Origin: an uncultured Paracoccaceae bacterium
Lineage (GTDB): Bacteria > Pseudomonadota > Alphaproteobacteria > Rhodobacterales > Rhodobacteraceae
Assembly (NCBI GenBank): GCA_937952085.1
Contig: CALFYQ010000110.1
Span: 1 to 19,553 of the forward strand
Reading direction: 5' to 3'
DNA: 19,553 nucleotides
Below, piece by piece: positions 7,349 through 14,050 of the stretch; position 1 is the stretch's first letter; each line of letters begins with the position of its first letter. The notes under the pieces are model-generated. The model was not told the origin of the DNA. It worked only from the letters and a program-made list of their open reading frames with translations, and ran no database searches. Position numbers and translations under genes: made by a program.

Positions 7349-9004
7349 TCAGAAGAAGAAGGACTCGGCTTCAAGCTCGGCGACGGAAACGCCGACGAGG
7401 CGGAGCGTGCCGGCGCCGCCGAGAAGGGCGAAGTCGATCACTGCATCGCCGCCGGCCTCCGAGAGCGCCGGCGCGAGATCGTCGAACCCGTCGAGATCGT
7501 AGGCGCGGAGGACGATCCGGTCGAATCCGGGCCGGAAGTCCCGCGCCACGTCGTCGCCGGCGTTGAGGGTGAAGACGAAGCGGTCCGGCCCCGCCCCGCC
7601 GATCAGCCGGTCGTCGCCCGCGCCGCCCGAAATCCGGTCGGCGCCCACGCCGCCGCGGAGGACATCGCCCGCCGTTCCGCCGAAGAGCTTGTCGTCCCCC
7701 GCCCCGCCGACCAGCGTGTCCCGCCCGGCGCCGCCGAAGATCCGGTCGTCGCCATCGCCGGCGCCGGCGCCGAAGCGGAGCCGGAATAGCGCGCCGGTGA
7801 GCGAGACGGCGTAGAATTCGCCATCCGGCCCGGTGGCGAAGGCGGCGACGAGCGTGGGAATGTCGCCCCGTATCTGCACGCTCCGCTCCTCCGCGCCGAA
7901 GGCGGCGGCGCCCTGTGTCCGCAGCGTGAAGAACGCGCCCGAGACGAAATCCGCGAAGGCGTAGGCGCCGGCGAGCCCGCCGCCCTCGGGGACGAAGGCG
8001 CCGCCGGTGATGGAGCGGCCGGTATCCCGGTCATAGTCGAAGATCGGGTCGGTGACCGGGCCGAAGCTCTCGCCGCCCTCGAAGGGCAGGAAGCCCTCCC
8101 GCACGTCCCAGCCGAAATTCAGCCCGCCGGGGACGCCGGCCCGGTGGATGTCGACCTCCTCGCGCTGCCCCTGCCCGACATCGCCGATCAGAAGATCGCC
8201 ATTCGACGGATCGAACGCGAAGCGGAACGGGTTACGGAGCCCGAAATCCCAGACCTCCGGCGCGCCGCCGCCATTGGCGAAGGGATTGTCGGCGGGGATC
8301 GCATAGTTCTTCGCCGCGTTGTTCGGGAACCCGTCCCGGTCCACGTCGATCCGGAGGATGTTGCCGAGAAGGTCCGACGGGTCCTGCCCGGTCTCGTTCG
8401 GGTCGCCCCCGCCGCCGCCATCGCCGACCGAGATGTAGAGAAGGCCGTCCGGCCCGAAGGCGACCGTGCCGCCATTGTGGTTCGTGAAGTCGCGGTGCGG
8501 GATGGTGATGATCGTGCGGCCGCTGTCCGGGTCCGCCAGGGCGCCGGCGCCGCGGCGGAACTCCACGATCTCCACGTCATTGTCGGCGTTGACGAGGTGG
8601 AGGAAGAAGCGGCCGTTCCGCTCGTAATCCGGGTGGAAGGCGAGGCCGAGAAGGCCCTGCTCGCCGCCGTCGGCGAGTGTTCCATCCGGCAGCGTCAGGA
8701 ACGGGCCGGAGGCGCCGGTTTCCGGGTCGAAGCGGCGGATCTCCCCCGCTTGCGAGACGAGATAGAAAAAGCGGTCGTCACCCGGCGCCGTGGCGGCGAA
8801 GAGGAGCCGCTCCATCCCGGTCTCGATGGCGGTGGACTGGATCGCGGCGCGGGCGCCAGACGGGTCCGTCCGGTCAAAGCCGAAGAGCCGGTCGCCGCCG
8901 GCGCCGCCGCGGAGCACGTCGCGGCCCTCGCCGCCGAAGATGCGGTCGGCCGCCGCCCCGCCCCGCAGACGGTCCGCATCGAAAGTGCCCAGAATCCGCG
9001 CCAT
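7349..9004 (-). CDS. PQQ-type glucose/sorbosone dehydrogenase domain with RTX repeats at both ends; likely type I-secreted
   Basis: A 551-residue protein in three parts. Residues about 7-43 hold several RTX-like calcium-binding nonapeptides (for example GGEGRDVLRGGAGGDRLFG). Residues about 60-410 form a soluble-glucose-dehydrogenase/sorbosone-dehydrogenase beta-propeller with GEQGLLGLAFHPDY (His124), TNHNGGTVAFGPDGLLYISV, LGNILRIDVD, GLRNPFRFAFDP and GDVGQGQREEVD. Residues about 412-475 are a second RTX block, followed by a 76-residue tail ending in VAELEAESFFF, like the C-terminal signals of type I substrates. There is no N-terminal signal peptide, which agrees with type I export. The family oxidises sugars using PQQ; substrate and cofactor use here are inferred. 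No type I transporter genes are in the window. GGCGAGG precedes the ATG. Confidence 0.85.
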   Translation of the reverse strand: MARILGTFDADRLRGGAAADRIFGGEGRDVLRGGAGGDRLFGFDRTDPSGARAAIQSTAIETGMERLLFAATAPGDDRFFYLVSQAGEIRRFDPETGASGPFLTLPDGTLADGGEQGLLGLAFHPDYERNGRFFLHLVNADNDVEIVEFRRGAGALADPDSGRTIITIPHRDFTNHNGGTVAFGPDGLLYISVGDGGGGGDPNETGQDPSDLLGNILRIDVDRDGFPNNAAKNYAIPADNPFANGGGAPEVWDFGLRNPFRFAFDPSNGDLLIGDVGQGQREEVDIHRAGVPGGLNFGWDVREGFLPFEGGESFGPVTDPIFDYDRDTGRSITGGAFVPEGGGLAGAYAFADFVSGAFFTLRTQGAAAFGAEERSVQIRGDIPTLVAAFATGPDGEFYAVSLTGALFRLRFGAGAGDGDDRIFGGAGRDTLVGGAGDDKLFGGTAGDVLRGGVGADRISGGAGDDRLIGGAGPDRFVFTLNAGDDVARDFRPGFDRIVLRAYDLDGFDDLAPALSEAGGDAVIDFALLGGAGTLRLVGVSVAELEAESFFF

Positions 9005-9072
9005 CGCCTTCGCCTCGCCGCCGCGCCGGCCCGCACCTTAGCGCCCCGCCCTCGCGCGGCGGTTGCGGAATC

Positions 9073-9894
9073 TCACGCGGCGGGGAAGGCGCTCCGCACC
9101 GCCGCCTCGCAATGGGCGGTCAGCTTCTTCCGGTCCGGCCAGTCCCGCGCCTGAAGGGGCTCGTGGAAGACGACCTCCACCCGGCCCCTCCGGGAACGGG
9201 TCGCCACGGTCCAGACATGGCCCTCGAAGGGCATCGAGCCCCACCAGCCGTAGAAGTTGACCGGCAGGCCCGCTTTCGGATCCGGCCGGTAGACGAGGCT
9301 GACGGGCTGCACCATGGCCGTCTCGTGCACGCCCTCGATGAAGAGGACCGACATCAGCGTGGACTTGAACGGCAGGACGCGGAGCCCGTCTGTGCTCGTC
9401 CCCTCCGGGAAGAGGCAGAGAAGCTCGCCCGCCTCGATCCGGCCGAACAGCTCCTGCTGCTGTTTCTTCGACTCCGAGCGCTTGCGCTCGATGAACACCG
9501 TCTCGCAGAGCGCCGCGACCGGGCCGACGCCCGGCCAGTCCCTCACCTCGGCCTTCGAGACGAAGTTGATCCGGGTGACGCAGCGGAGCGCGAGGATATC
9601 GGCCCAGGAGGCGTGATTGGCGACCAGCACGCCGCCGGCGATGGGCCGCCCGCGCACCACCGGCTTCAACCCGAAGAGAAAGAGCATGATCCGCGACCAG
9701 AGCCGCGCCACGCGGTAGTGGAACTTCACCCAGCGGCCGAAGAGGCGCTGCGCGCCCTTGCCGAGCGCGAAGAGGCCGAGGAGCACGGCCGTCACCGCCA
9801 GCGCGACGCCGATGCGGAGCCCGCCGCGAATCTTCTGCGGCAGGGACGCCGGCGGCAGCGCCGGCGGCTCCGCTTCCTTCCAGGTCATCGACAT
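9073..9894 (-). CDS. olsA: Lyso-ornithine lipid O-acyltransferase (PlsC family)
   Basis: A 1-acylglycerol-3-phosphate-acyltransferase (PlsC) family enzyme of about 273 residues. It has one N-terminal membrane segment (about 28-45), the catalytic NHASWADI motif (HX4D, residues 93-99) and the acceptor motif FPEGTST (162-168). Alone it could be a phosphatidic-acid-forming PlsC, but it directly follows olsB, so the better call is OlsA, which adds the second acyl chain to lyso-ornithine lipid at the inner membrane. OlsA enzymes can also act on lysophosphatidate. The start is uncertain: ATG at 9894 is chosen, 7 bases after the olsB stop, but ATG 9888 or TTG 9909 (an 8-base overlap) are possible; none has a clear ribosome site. 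Confidence 0.82.
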   Translation of the reverse strand: MSMTWKEAEPPALPPASLPQKIRGGLRIGVALAVTAVLLGLFALGKGAQRLFGRWVKFHYRVARLWSRIMLFLFGLKPVVRGRPIAGGVLVANHASWADILALRCVTRINFVSKAEVRDWPGVGPVAALCETVFIERKRSESKKQQQELFGRIEAGELLCLFPEGTSTDGLRVLPFKSTLMSVLFIEGVHETAMVQPVSLVYRPDPKAGLPVNFYGWWGSMPFEGHVWTVATRSRRGRVEVVFHEPLQARDWPDRKKLTAHCEAAVRSAFPAA

Positions 9895-9901
9895 CGCGCC
9901 G

Positions 9902-10705
9902 TCAGCCAAGGATCCGGTCCGTCGCGCCGCGGGACTCGCGCTGATAGAACTCGCGGTAGCGGTCCACCATCCGCGCGGTGTCCATCAGCAGGCAGACGTC
10001 CACCGTGTTGAAGGCCGTGTCCACATAGGCCCCGTCGCCGACGAAGCCGCCGAGCCGGAGATAGGCCTTGATGAGGGTCGGTATCTGCCGCATCGCCTCG
10101 GCGCGGACGATCTCGTCAGGCGGGATCACGTTCATCGGCACGAAGAATTCCGGGCGGGTGCGGACCCGGAGATCCTCCGGCGCGAGATGGTTCCAGTAGA
10201 GATAGGAAAGCGGCAGCGCCAGTTTCGCCGGGTCGTTCCCGTGGAAGCTGGCGACGCCGAACATGATCTCGATCTTGTGGTCGGTCACGTATTTGCCGAG
10301 CCCGGTCCAGAGCAGGTGCATCGCCGCCCCGCCCCGGTATTCCGGCCCGACGCAGGAGCGGCCGAGCTCCACCGTCTCCCGCGGATATTCCTTGATCTTG
10401 GTGAGGTCGTATTCGGATTCGCCATAGAAGCCGCAGCCCTGCCTGGCCACCGCGCCGCGCAGCAGCCGGTAGACGCCGGCGACCCGGTCGAGCGGATCCT
10501 CCGGCCGGGCCTCGTTGTCGATCAGCAGCATGTGGTCAAAATAGGGGTCGAAATCGTCGCGCTCGCGCCGGAGCGGCGCGTCCTCCGGGCGCGGGGTCGC
10601 GCCCATTTCCTCGACGAAGACGCGGTACCGCAGGCGTTGCGCGGCGGCGACGTCTTCCTCGCTTTCCGCCAGCCTGACGGTGAACCGCCCCGCCTCGATC
10701 CGCAC
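9902..10705 (-). CDS. olsB: L-ornithine N-alpha-acyltransferase (OlsB, GNAT-like)
   Basis: An OlsB-type enzyme that transfers a 3-hydroxyacyl chain from acyl carrier protein to the alpha-amino group of ornithine, the first step of ornithine-lipid synthesis at the membrane. Visible family blocks are RLRYRVFVEEMG, FDPYFDHMLLID, VELGRSCVGPEYRGGAAMHL, MFGVASFHGNDP and LIKAYLRLGGFVGDGAYVD. The frame is open to an ATG at 10813, but the first 36 codons there are unlike the family and cover a promoter-like pair and a hairpin. The GTG at 10705 gives MRIEAGRFTVRLAES and has AGGGAGA nine bases upstream, so it is preferred (267 residues). It forms a two-gene unit with olsA. Confidence 0.88.
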   Translation of the reverse strand: MRIEAGRFTVRLAESEEDVAAAQRLRYRVFVEEMGATPRPEDAPLRRERDDFDPYFDHMLLIDNEARPEDPLDRVAGVYRLLRGAVARQGCGFYGESEYDLTKIKEYPRETVELGRSCVGPEYRGGAAMHLLWTGLGKYVTDHKIEIMFGVASFHGNDPAKLALPLSYLYWNHLAPEDLRVRTRPEFFVPMNVIPPDEIVRAEAMRQIPTLIKAYLRLGGFVGDGAYVDTAFNTVDVCLLMDTARMVDRYREFYQRESRGATDRILG

Positions 10706-10714
10706 GCGCTGCGT

Positions 10715-10721
10715 TCTCCCT
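10715..10721 (-). promoter_or_regulatory. Ribosome binding site that decides the olsB start
   Basis: AGGGAGA on the minus strand lies nine bases before the GTG at 10705. It is the only good Shine-Dalgarno match near either candidate start, and so supports the shorter olsB. Confidence 0.6.
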
Positions 10722-10724
10722 GTT

Positions 10725-10744
10725 GCGGGGCCGGCAGGCCCCGC
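10725..10744 (-). promoter_or_regulatory. Hairpin in the olsB 5' leader
   Basis: Arms 10725-10732 and 10737-10744 pair over 8 bp around a four-base loop. The hairpin sits between the predicted promoter and the ribosome site of olsB. It could stabilise the mRNA or affect ribosome access; that role is inferred. Confidence 0.4.
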
Positions 10745-10754
10745 CGCGGCGCGG

Positions 10755-10783
10755 ACATTAGGCGAGGCGCCCGTCTGGCGCAA
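10755..10783 (-). promoter_or_regulatory. Predicted olsBA promoter
   Basis: On the minus strand TTGCGC (10783-10778) and TAATGT (10760-10755) are separated by 17 bases. Transcription would start near 10748 and give a leader of about 43 bases before the GTG start of olsB. Its position inside the longer possible reading frame is part of the case for the shorter start. Confidence 0.45.
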
Positions 10784-10850
10784 CTCGCGGCCCGCGAACG
10801 GTCCGTTAACCATTGCGGCGATCCCTTGAGCTAGGTTCGATCCCGGGGCG

Positions 10851-11033
10851 TCACTCGGTATCGGGCTCGATCAGTTCGAGGTCGGCCGCGTCGCCGGAAA
10901 GGACAAGTTTGCCCGCATGTTCGAAGTTCACCGTGATCCGACCGCCGATCGAAGACTGCACCTGCCCGAGGCCCCAATCGGGCTGGGCGCGGGCGCGCAC
11001 CAGCGCGCCGGGTTCGAAGAGATGAGCGGGCAT
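10851..11033 (-). CDS. DUF3553 family small protein
   Basis: A 60-residue protein beginning MPAHLFEPGALVRARAQPDW, followed by GLGQVQSSIGGRITVNFEHAGK. The PGxxVR...PDWGxGQVQS...G..TVNFEHAGK pattern is the DUF3553 signature found in short alphaproteobacterial proteins and in tails of some UvrD-type helicases. The compact beta-rich pattern suggests a small CarD/Tudor-like binding domain, but its function is not known. A strong ribosome site (AAGGAGA, minus strand, about 11041-11047) lies just before the ATG. The gene is divergent from chpT with only 26 bases between the start codons. It is too short to stand out on length alone, so the motif carries the call. Confidence 0.83.
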   Translation of the reverse strand: MPAHLFEPGALVRARAQPDWGLGQVQSSIGGRITVNFEHAGKLVLSGDAADLELIEPDTE

Positions 11034-11059
11034 CGGCGGGTCTCCTTCCGGGGTATGCG

Positions 11060-11656
11060 ATGACGGACGCAACCCGTCTCGCCGGGCTCGTCGCCTCCCG
11101 GATCTGTCACGATCTGATAAGCCCTGTCGGCGCCGTCGGCAACGGACTGGAGCTGATGCGCGCCGCGCCGGGCGACGAGGAGGCGCTGGCGCTGGTCGAG
11201 GAAAGCGCCGCGGCGGCGACGGATTCGCTGAAATTCCTCCGCCTCGCCTTCGGCGCGCGGGACCCGGCGGAGCGGGTCGGCCGGGCCGAGCTCTCTGCGG
11301 CGTCGAGCGGCTGGTTCGTGCGCCGCAAGTTCGGGCTCGACTGGCGGAACGCGCCGGACGACGCGCCGATGCGGCTGGCGCAGCCGCTCCTCCTCCTCGC
11401 AATCGCCGCGGCTTCGACGGCGCCGCGGGGCGGCCGGCTCTCGGTCGAGCGGGCGACGGCGGAGCCTCTGGCGGCGATCTGGCGCATCGAGGCGGACCCG
11501 CTCCGCCCCTCGCCACGGCTTCTGGAGCTTCTGGCCGGAGACGGGACGGAGGCGGCGACGCCGGCGGAGGCGCATCTTCTCCTGCTCCGCCGCGCCGCGG
11601 AGGCGTCGGGGACGCAGCTTTTCTGGGACGACTCCGGCATGATCGGCCTCGCCTGA
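11060..11656 (+). CDS. chpT: ChpT-type histidine phosphotransferase
   Basis: A 198-residue protein with the ChpT signature SRICHDLISPVGAVGNGLELM at residues 13-33; the phosphorylated histidine is H17. The rest resembles a degenerate histidine-kinase ATP-binding fold (LLLLAIAAASTAPRGGRLSVE), which in ChpT does not bind ATP. In the alphaproteobacterial relay, CckA passes phosphate to ChpT, which hands it to CtrA (and CpdR in some species). In the Rhodobacterales this relay controls motility, gene-transfer agents and similar traits rather than essential cell-cycle steps. The ATG at 11060 is used because it places H17 as in the family; its ribosome site is weak. Any promoter must lie within the divergent DUF3553 gene, as the gap is 26 bases. 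Confidence 0.9.
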   Translation: MTDATRLAGLVASRICHDLISPVGAVGNGLELMRAAPGDEEALALVEESAAAATDSLKFLRLAFGARDPAERVGRAELSAASSGWFVRRKFGLDWRNAPDDAPMRLAQPLLLLAIAAASTAPRGGRLSVERATAEPLAAIWRIEADPLRPSPRLLELLAGDGTEAATPAEAHLLLLRRAAEASGTQLFWDDSGMIGLA

Positions 11657-11827
11657 GACGCGCCCGGCGCGCGCGGTCAGCGGTTTGCGAAGAGTGAAGG
11701 GCCGTTGCCGCCCAGGCCCGGGAGAGAGGGCGCGGGCGCGCTCGCATTTCAGCGATTGTCACGTGAACGAAGGTCCCGCGCCGACGGTCAATCCGCGATC
11801 CTACCGGCCGCCAATCGCCCCCCGGGC
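11657..11827. other. Intergenic stretch after chpT with no recognised feature
   Basis: Between the chpT stop and the promoter of the M48 gene I see no credible gene, RNA or T-rich terminator. A short open frame from 11705 has low-complexity Arg/Pro/Ala content and no motif. Confidence 0.5.
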
Positions 11828-11857
11828 TTGAAACCGCCCCCTGCCCCCGCCTATCTC
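11828..11857 (+). promoter_or_regulatory. Predicted promoter of the M48 protease gene
   Basis: TTGAAA at 11828-11833 and TATCTC at 11852-11857 are 18 bases apart. The -10 box is exactly the loop between two perfect 9-base inverted arms (11843-11851 and 11858-11866). A ribosome site, AGGGAGAGG (11872-11880), and a TTG start codon at 11884 follow. Confidence 0.5.
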
Positions 11858-11866
11858 GGCGGGGGC
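11843..11866. repeat. Perfect 9-bp inverted repeat around the -10 box of the M48 gene
   Basis: GCCCCCGCC at 11843-11851 and GGCGGGGGC at 11858-11866 are perfect reverse complements with six bases between. There is no T-run after it, so a simple terminator is unlikely. It may be an operator or a cruciform-forming site. Confidence 0.6.
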
Positions 11867-11883
11867 GAGGCAGGGAGAGGCTC

Positions 11884-13215
11884 TTGAGACGCATCCTTCT
11901 CGGCGCCTTCGCCGCGCTTACGACGCTCCACGCCGCCGGCGCCGAAGCGCGCACGCTGATCCGCGACGCCGAGATCGAGGCGACGCTCGAGATGATGTCG
12001 CGCCCGATCTTCGAGGCGGCCGGCATTCCGCCCGACAGCATCGAGATCCTGATCCTGCAGGATTCGACCCTCAACGCCTTCGTCTTCGGCGGCCGCAACA
12101 TGGTGTTCCATACCGGCCTCCTCTCCCGGCTGGAGACGCCGGAGGAACTGATGGGCGTGATGGCGCACGAGACCGGGCACATCGTCGGCGGCCATCTCAC
12201 CCGCAAGCAGGTATTGGCGGACAACCTTCGCGGGCCGATGGCGCTCGGCGTCGCGCTCTCGATCCTCGCCGGCGCGGCGGCCGGCAGCCCCGATCTCGCC
12301 GTGGGCGGCGCGCTCGGCGCGCAATCGGCGGCGCAGCGCACCTTCCTCGCCTATTCCCGCAGCGAGGAATCCTCCGCCGACCAGGCCGGCGCGACCTATA
12401 TGGAATCGGCCGGCGTCGACCCTGCGGCGATGCTCGACGTGCTCAAGATCTTCCGCGGCCAGGAAGTGTTTCAGGCCGGCAACGTGGACCCCTATGCGCT
12501 GACCCACCCGCTCTCCAGCGAGCGCCTTGGCCTCCTCGAGGACCGCGCGGCGCGGAGCAAGGCGCATGGCGAGAAGGCTTCGCCCGAGATCGCCTACTGG
12601 CACGCCCGGATGCGCGCCAAGCTCGACGCCTTCACGGATTCGCCGGAGCGGACGCTGGCGCGGCTGGAGGAGACGGGCTTCCCCGAGGACGAGATCTCGC
12701 TGATCAAGGCCGCGGTCGCCTATCACCGCCTGCCGCAGCCCGAGAAAGCCCTGACCGCGGTCGACAAGCTGATCTCGCTCCGCCCGAAGGATCCCTATTA
12801 CCGGGAGTTGAAGGGCCAGATCCTCTACGAGAGCGCGCGCGCGCCGGAAGCGGTCGAGCCGCTTCGCGAGGCGGCGCGGCTGGCGCCGAAGGAGGCGCTG
12901 ATCCAGGGCGCGCTCGGCCGGGCGCTGCTCGCCTCCGGCGCGGACAAGGAGGCGCTCGGCATTCTGGAGACCGCCGCCCAGCGCGGCGCGGCGGAGCCTT
13001 CGCTGCTTCGCGACCTCGCCCTCGCCTATGCCCGCGCCGGGCGGGAGCCCGAAGCGGCGCTCGCCACGGCGGAACGCTACGCCCTGGTCGGCGAACCGCG
13101 CGAGGCGCTCAGGCACGCGCGCCGGGCGCTCGATCAACTTCCCGTGGGATCGCCGGCCTGGCTCCGCGCGGACGACATTCGCGCTGTCGCCGAGCGGGCG
13201 CTCTCTGATAAATGA
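11884..13215 (+). CDS. Periplasmic M48-family zinc metalloprotease with TPR-like C-terminus (BepA-like)
   Basis: A 443-residue exported protease. Residues 1-22 form a signal peptide with a likely AEA cleavage site. The zinc site is HETGH (His95, Glu96, His99), and the third ligand is probably Glu162 in the SRSEESSAD segment. The HPLSSERL segment with His208 corresponds to the regulatory histidine region known in BepA. Residues from about 225 onward are helical and read as TPR-like repeats (for example PYYRELKGQILYESARAPEA). BepA-like proteins act as chaperone and protease in outer-membrane assembly, including LptD maturation; that role is by family. The TTG start is preferred because it gives the signal peptide and follows AGGGAGAGG. 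The gene is followed 26 bases on by a DsbA-like gene, a fitting periplasmic pair. Confidence 0.9.
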   Translation: MRRILLGAFAALTTLHAAGAEARTLIRDAEIEATLEMMSRPIFEAAGIPPDSIEILILQDSTLNAFVFGGRNMVFHTGLLSRLETPEELMGVMAHETGHIVGGHLTRKQVLADNLRGPMALGVALSILAGAAAGSPDLAVGGALGAQSAAQRTFLAYSRSEESSADQAGATYMESAGVDPAAMLDVLKIFRGQEVFQAGNVDPYALTHPLSSERLGLLEDRAARSKAHGEKASPEIAYWHARMRAKLDAFTDSPERTLARLEETGFPEDEISLIKAAVAYHRLPQPEKALTAVDKLISLRPKDPYYRELKGQILYESARAPEAVEPLREAARLAPKEALIQGALGRALLASGADKEALGILETAAQRGAAEPSLLRDLALAYARAGREPEAALATAERYALVGEPREALRHARRALDQLPVGSPAWLRADDIRAVAERALSDK

Positions 13216-13241
13216 GCGCTCGATCGACCGAAAGGAACCCG

Positions 13242-13979
13242 ATGAAGACGCTCTTCGCCGCCCTCCTCGTCGCCACCGCGGCCTTTGCGCCCGCCGGGGC
13301 TGCCGAGCTCACGTCGGGCCAGAAGGCCGAGATCGACGCGATGATCCGCGCCTACATCCTTGAGCACCCCGAGGTGATCGTCGAGGCGATGCAGGTGCTG
13401 GAGACGCGGCAGAAGGCCGATGCGAAGGACGCCGACCGCCAGCGCATCTCCGACCTCTCCGACGCGATCTTCAACGACGGCTTCAGCCATGCCCGCGGCC
13501 CGGCCGACGCCGACGTGACTGTGGTGGAGTTCTCCGACTATCGCTGCCCCTACTGCAAGCGGGCGCATGACAGTGTCGAGGCGCTGCTGGAGGCCGACCC
13601 GAAGGTGCGCGTGATCGTGAAGGAATTCCCGATCCTCGGCCCCGAGAGCGCCTATGCCGCGCGGGCGGCGATGGCCGCGCTCGAACAGGGCGGCGACAGG
13701 TACGAAGCCTTCGCCGACGCGATGATGACCCATCAGGGCCAGCTTCCCGAAGCCGAGGTGAAGCGCCTCGCGGCCGAATCCGGCCTCGACGTCGACCGGC
13801 TCGTCAAGGACATGGAGAAGCCCGAGATCGCCGCCAACATCCGCAAGACCTACGATCTGGCGCGGAAGCTCGAGATCAACGGCACGCCGGGTTTCATCAT
13901 CGGCGACGAAGTGGTGCGCGGCTTCGTGCCCTACGAGGCGCTCCGCGAACTCGTCGAGACGGTGCGCCGCGCCGGCTGA
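13242..13979 (+). CDS. DsbA-family periplasmic thiol-disulfide oxidoreductase
   Basis: A 245-residue exported protein of the DsbA/Com1/ScsC type. It has a signal peptide (MKTLFAALLVATAAF, probable cleavage after AGA), a helical N-terminal stretch with an ILEHPEVIVEAMQVLE segment typical of this subgroup, and a thioredoxin fold with active site CPYC (Cys102-Cys105). The cis-proline loop is NGTPGFIIGD. It should oxidise or isomerise disulfides in periplasmic proteins. The ATG at 13242 is chosen because AAAGGAA lies at 13231-13237 and the signal peptide begins there; an in-frame ATG at 13212 would add ten residues before it. It probably shares a transcript with the M48 protease, whose BepA relatives act on disulfide-bonded LptD. 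Confidence 0.91.
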   Translation: MKTLFAALLVATAAFAPAGAAELTSGQKAEIDAMIRAYILEHPEVIVEAMQVLETRQKADAKDADRQRISDLSDAIFNDGFSHARGPADADVTVVEFSDYRCPYCKRAHDSVEALLEADPKVRVIVKEFPILGPESAYAARAAMAALEQGGDRYEAFADAMMTHQGQLPEAEVKRLAAESGLDVDRLVKDMEKPEIAANIRKTYDLARKLEINGTPGFIIGDEVVRGFVPYEALRELVETVRRAG

Positions 13980-13993
13980 AACCCCGCGAACGA

Positions 13994-14021
13994 TTGACCG
14001 GGCGGCGCGCGCGCGTATAAG
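13994..14021 (+). promoter_or_regulatory. Predicted accBC promoter
   Basis: TTGACC at 13994-13999 and TATAAG at 14016-14021 with 16 bases between form the best sigma-70-type promoter in the window. The spacer contains an alternating GC run (14005-14015). The accB ATG follows after a leader of about 22 bases, with GAGGAGAG at 14037-14044 as ribosome site. Confidence 0.65.
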
Positions 14022-14050
14022 CCCGGCACGCCGCAGCGAGGAGAGCCTTA

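Noticed and set aside
8144..9154. 336-codon plus-strand frame opposite the RTX dehydrogenase
   Set aside because: No recognisable domain, and the minus strand has unmistakable propeller and RTX motifs.
9073..9894. olsA called as the main plsC of phospholipid synthesis
   Set aside because: Motifs alone would allow it, but its place directly after olsB favours ornithine-lipid acylation. A dual role remains possible.
11843..11866. Hairpin read as a chpT terminator
   Set aside because: It is almost 190 bases past the chpT stop, has no T-run on the plus strand, and its loop is a plausible -10 box. Not excluded, but the promoter reading is better.
11705..11887. Possible 60-residue small protein between chpT and the M48 gene
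   Set aside because: Low-complexity composition, no ribosome site, and it would cover the predicted promoter and ribosome site of the M48 gene.
11851..13137. 428-codon minus-strand frame opposite the M48 protease
   Set aside because: Antisense to a gene with signal peptide and HETGH motif; no motif of its own.
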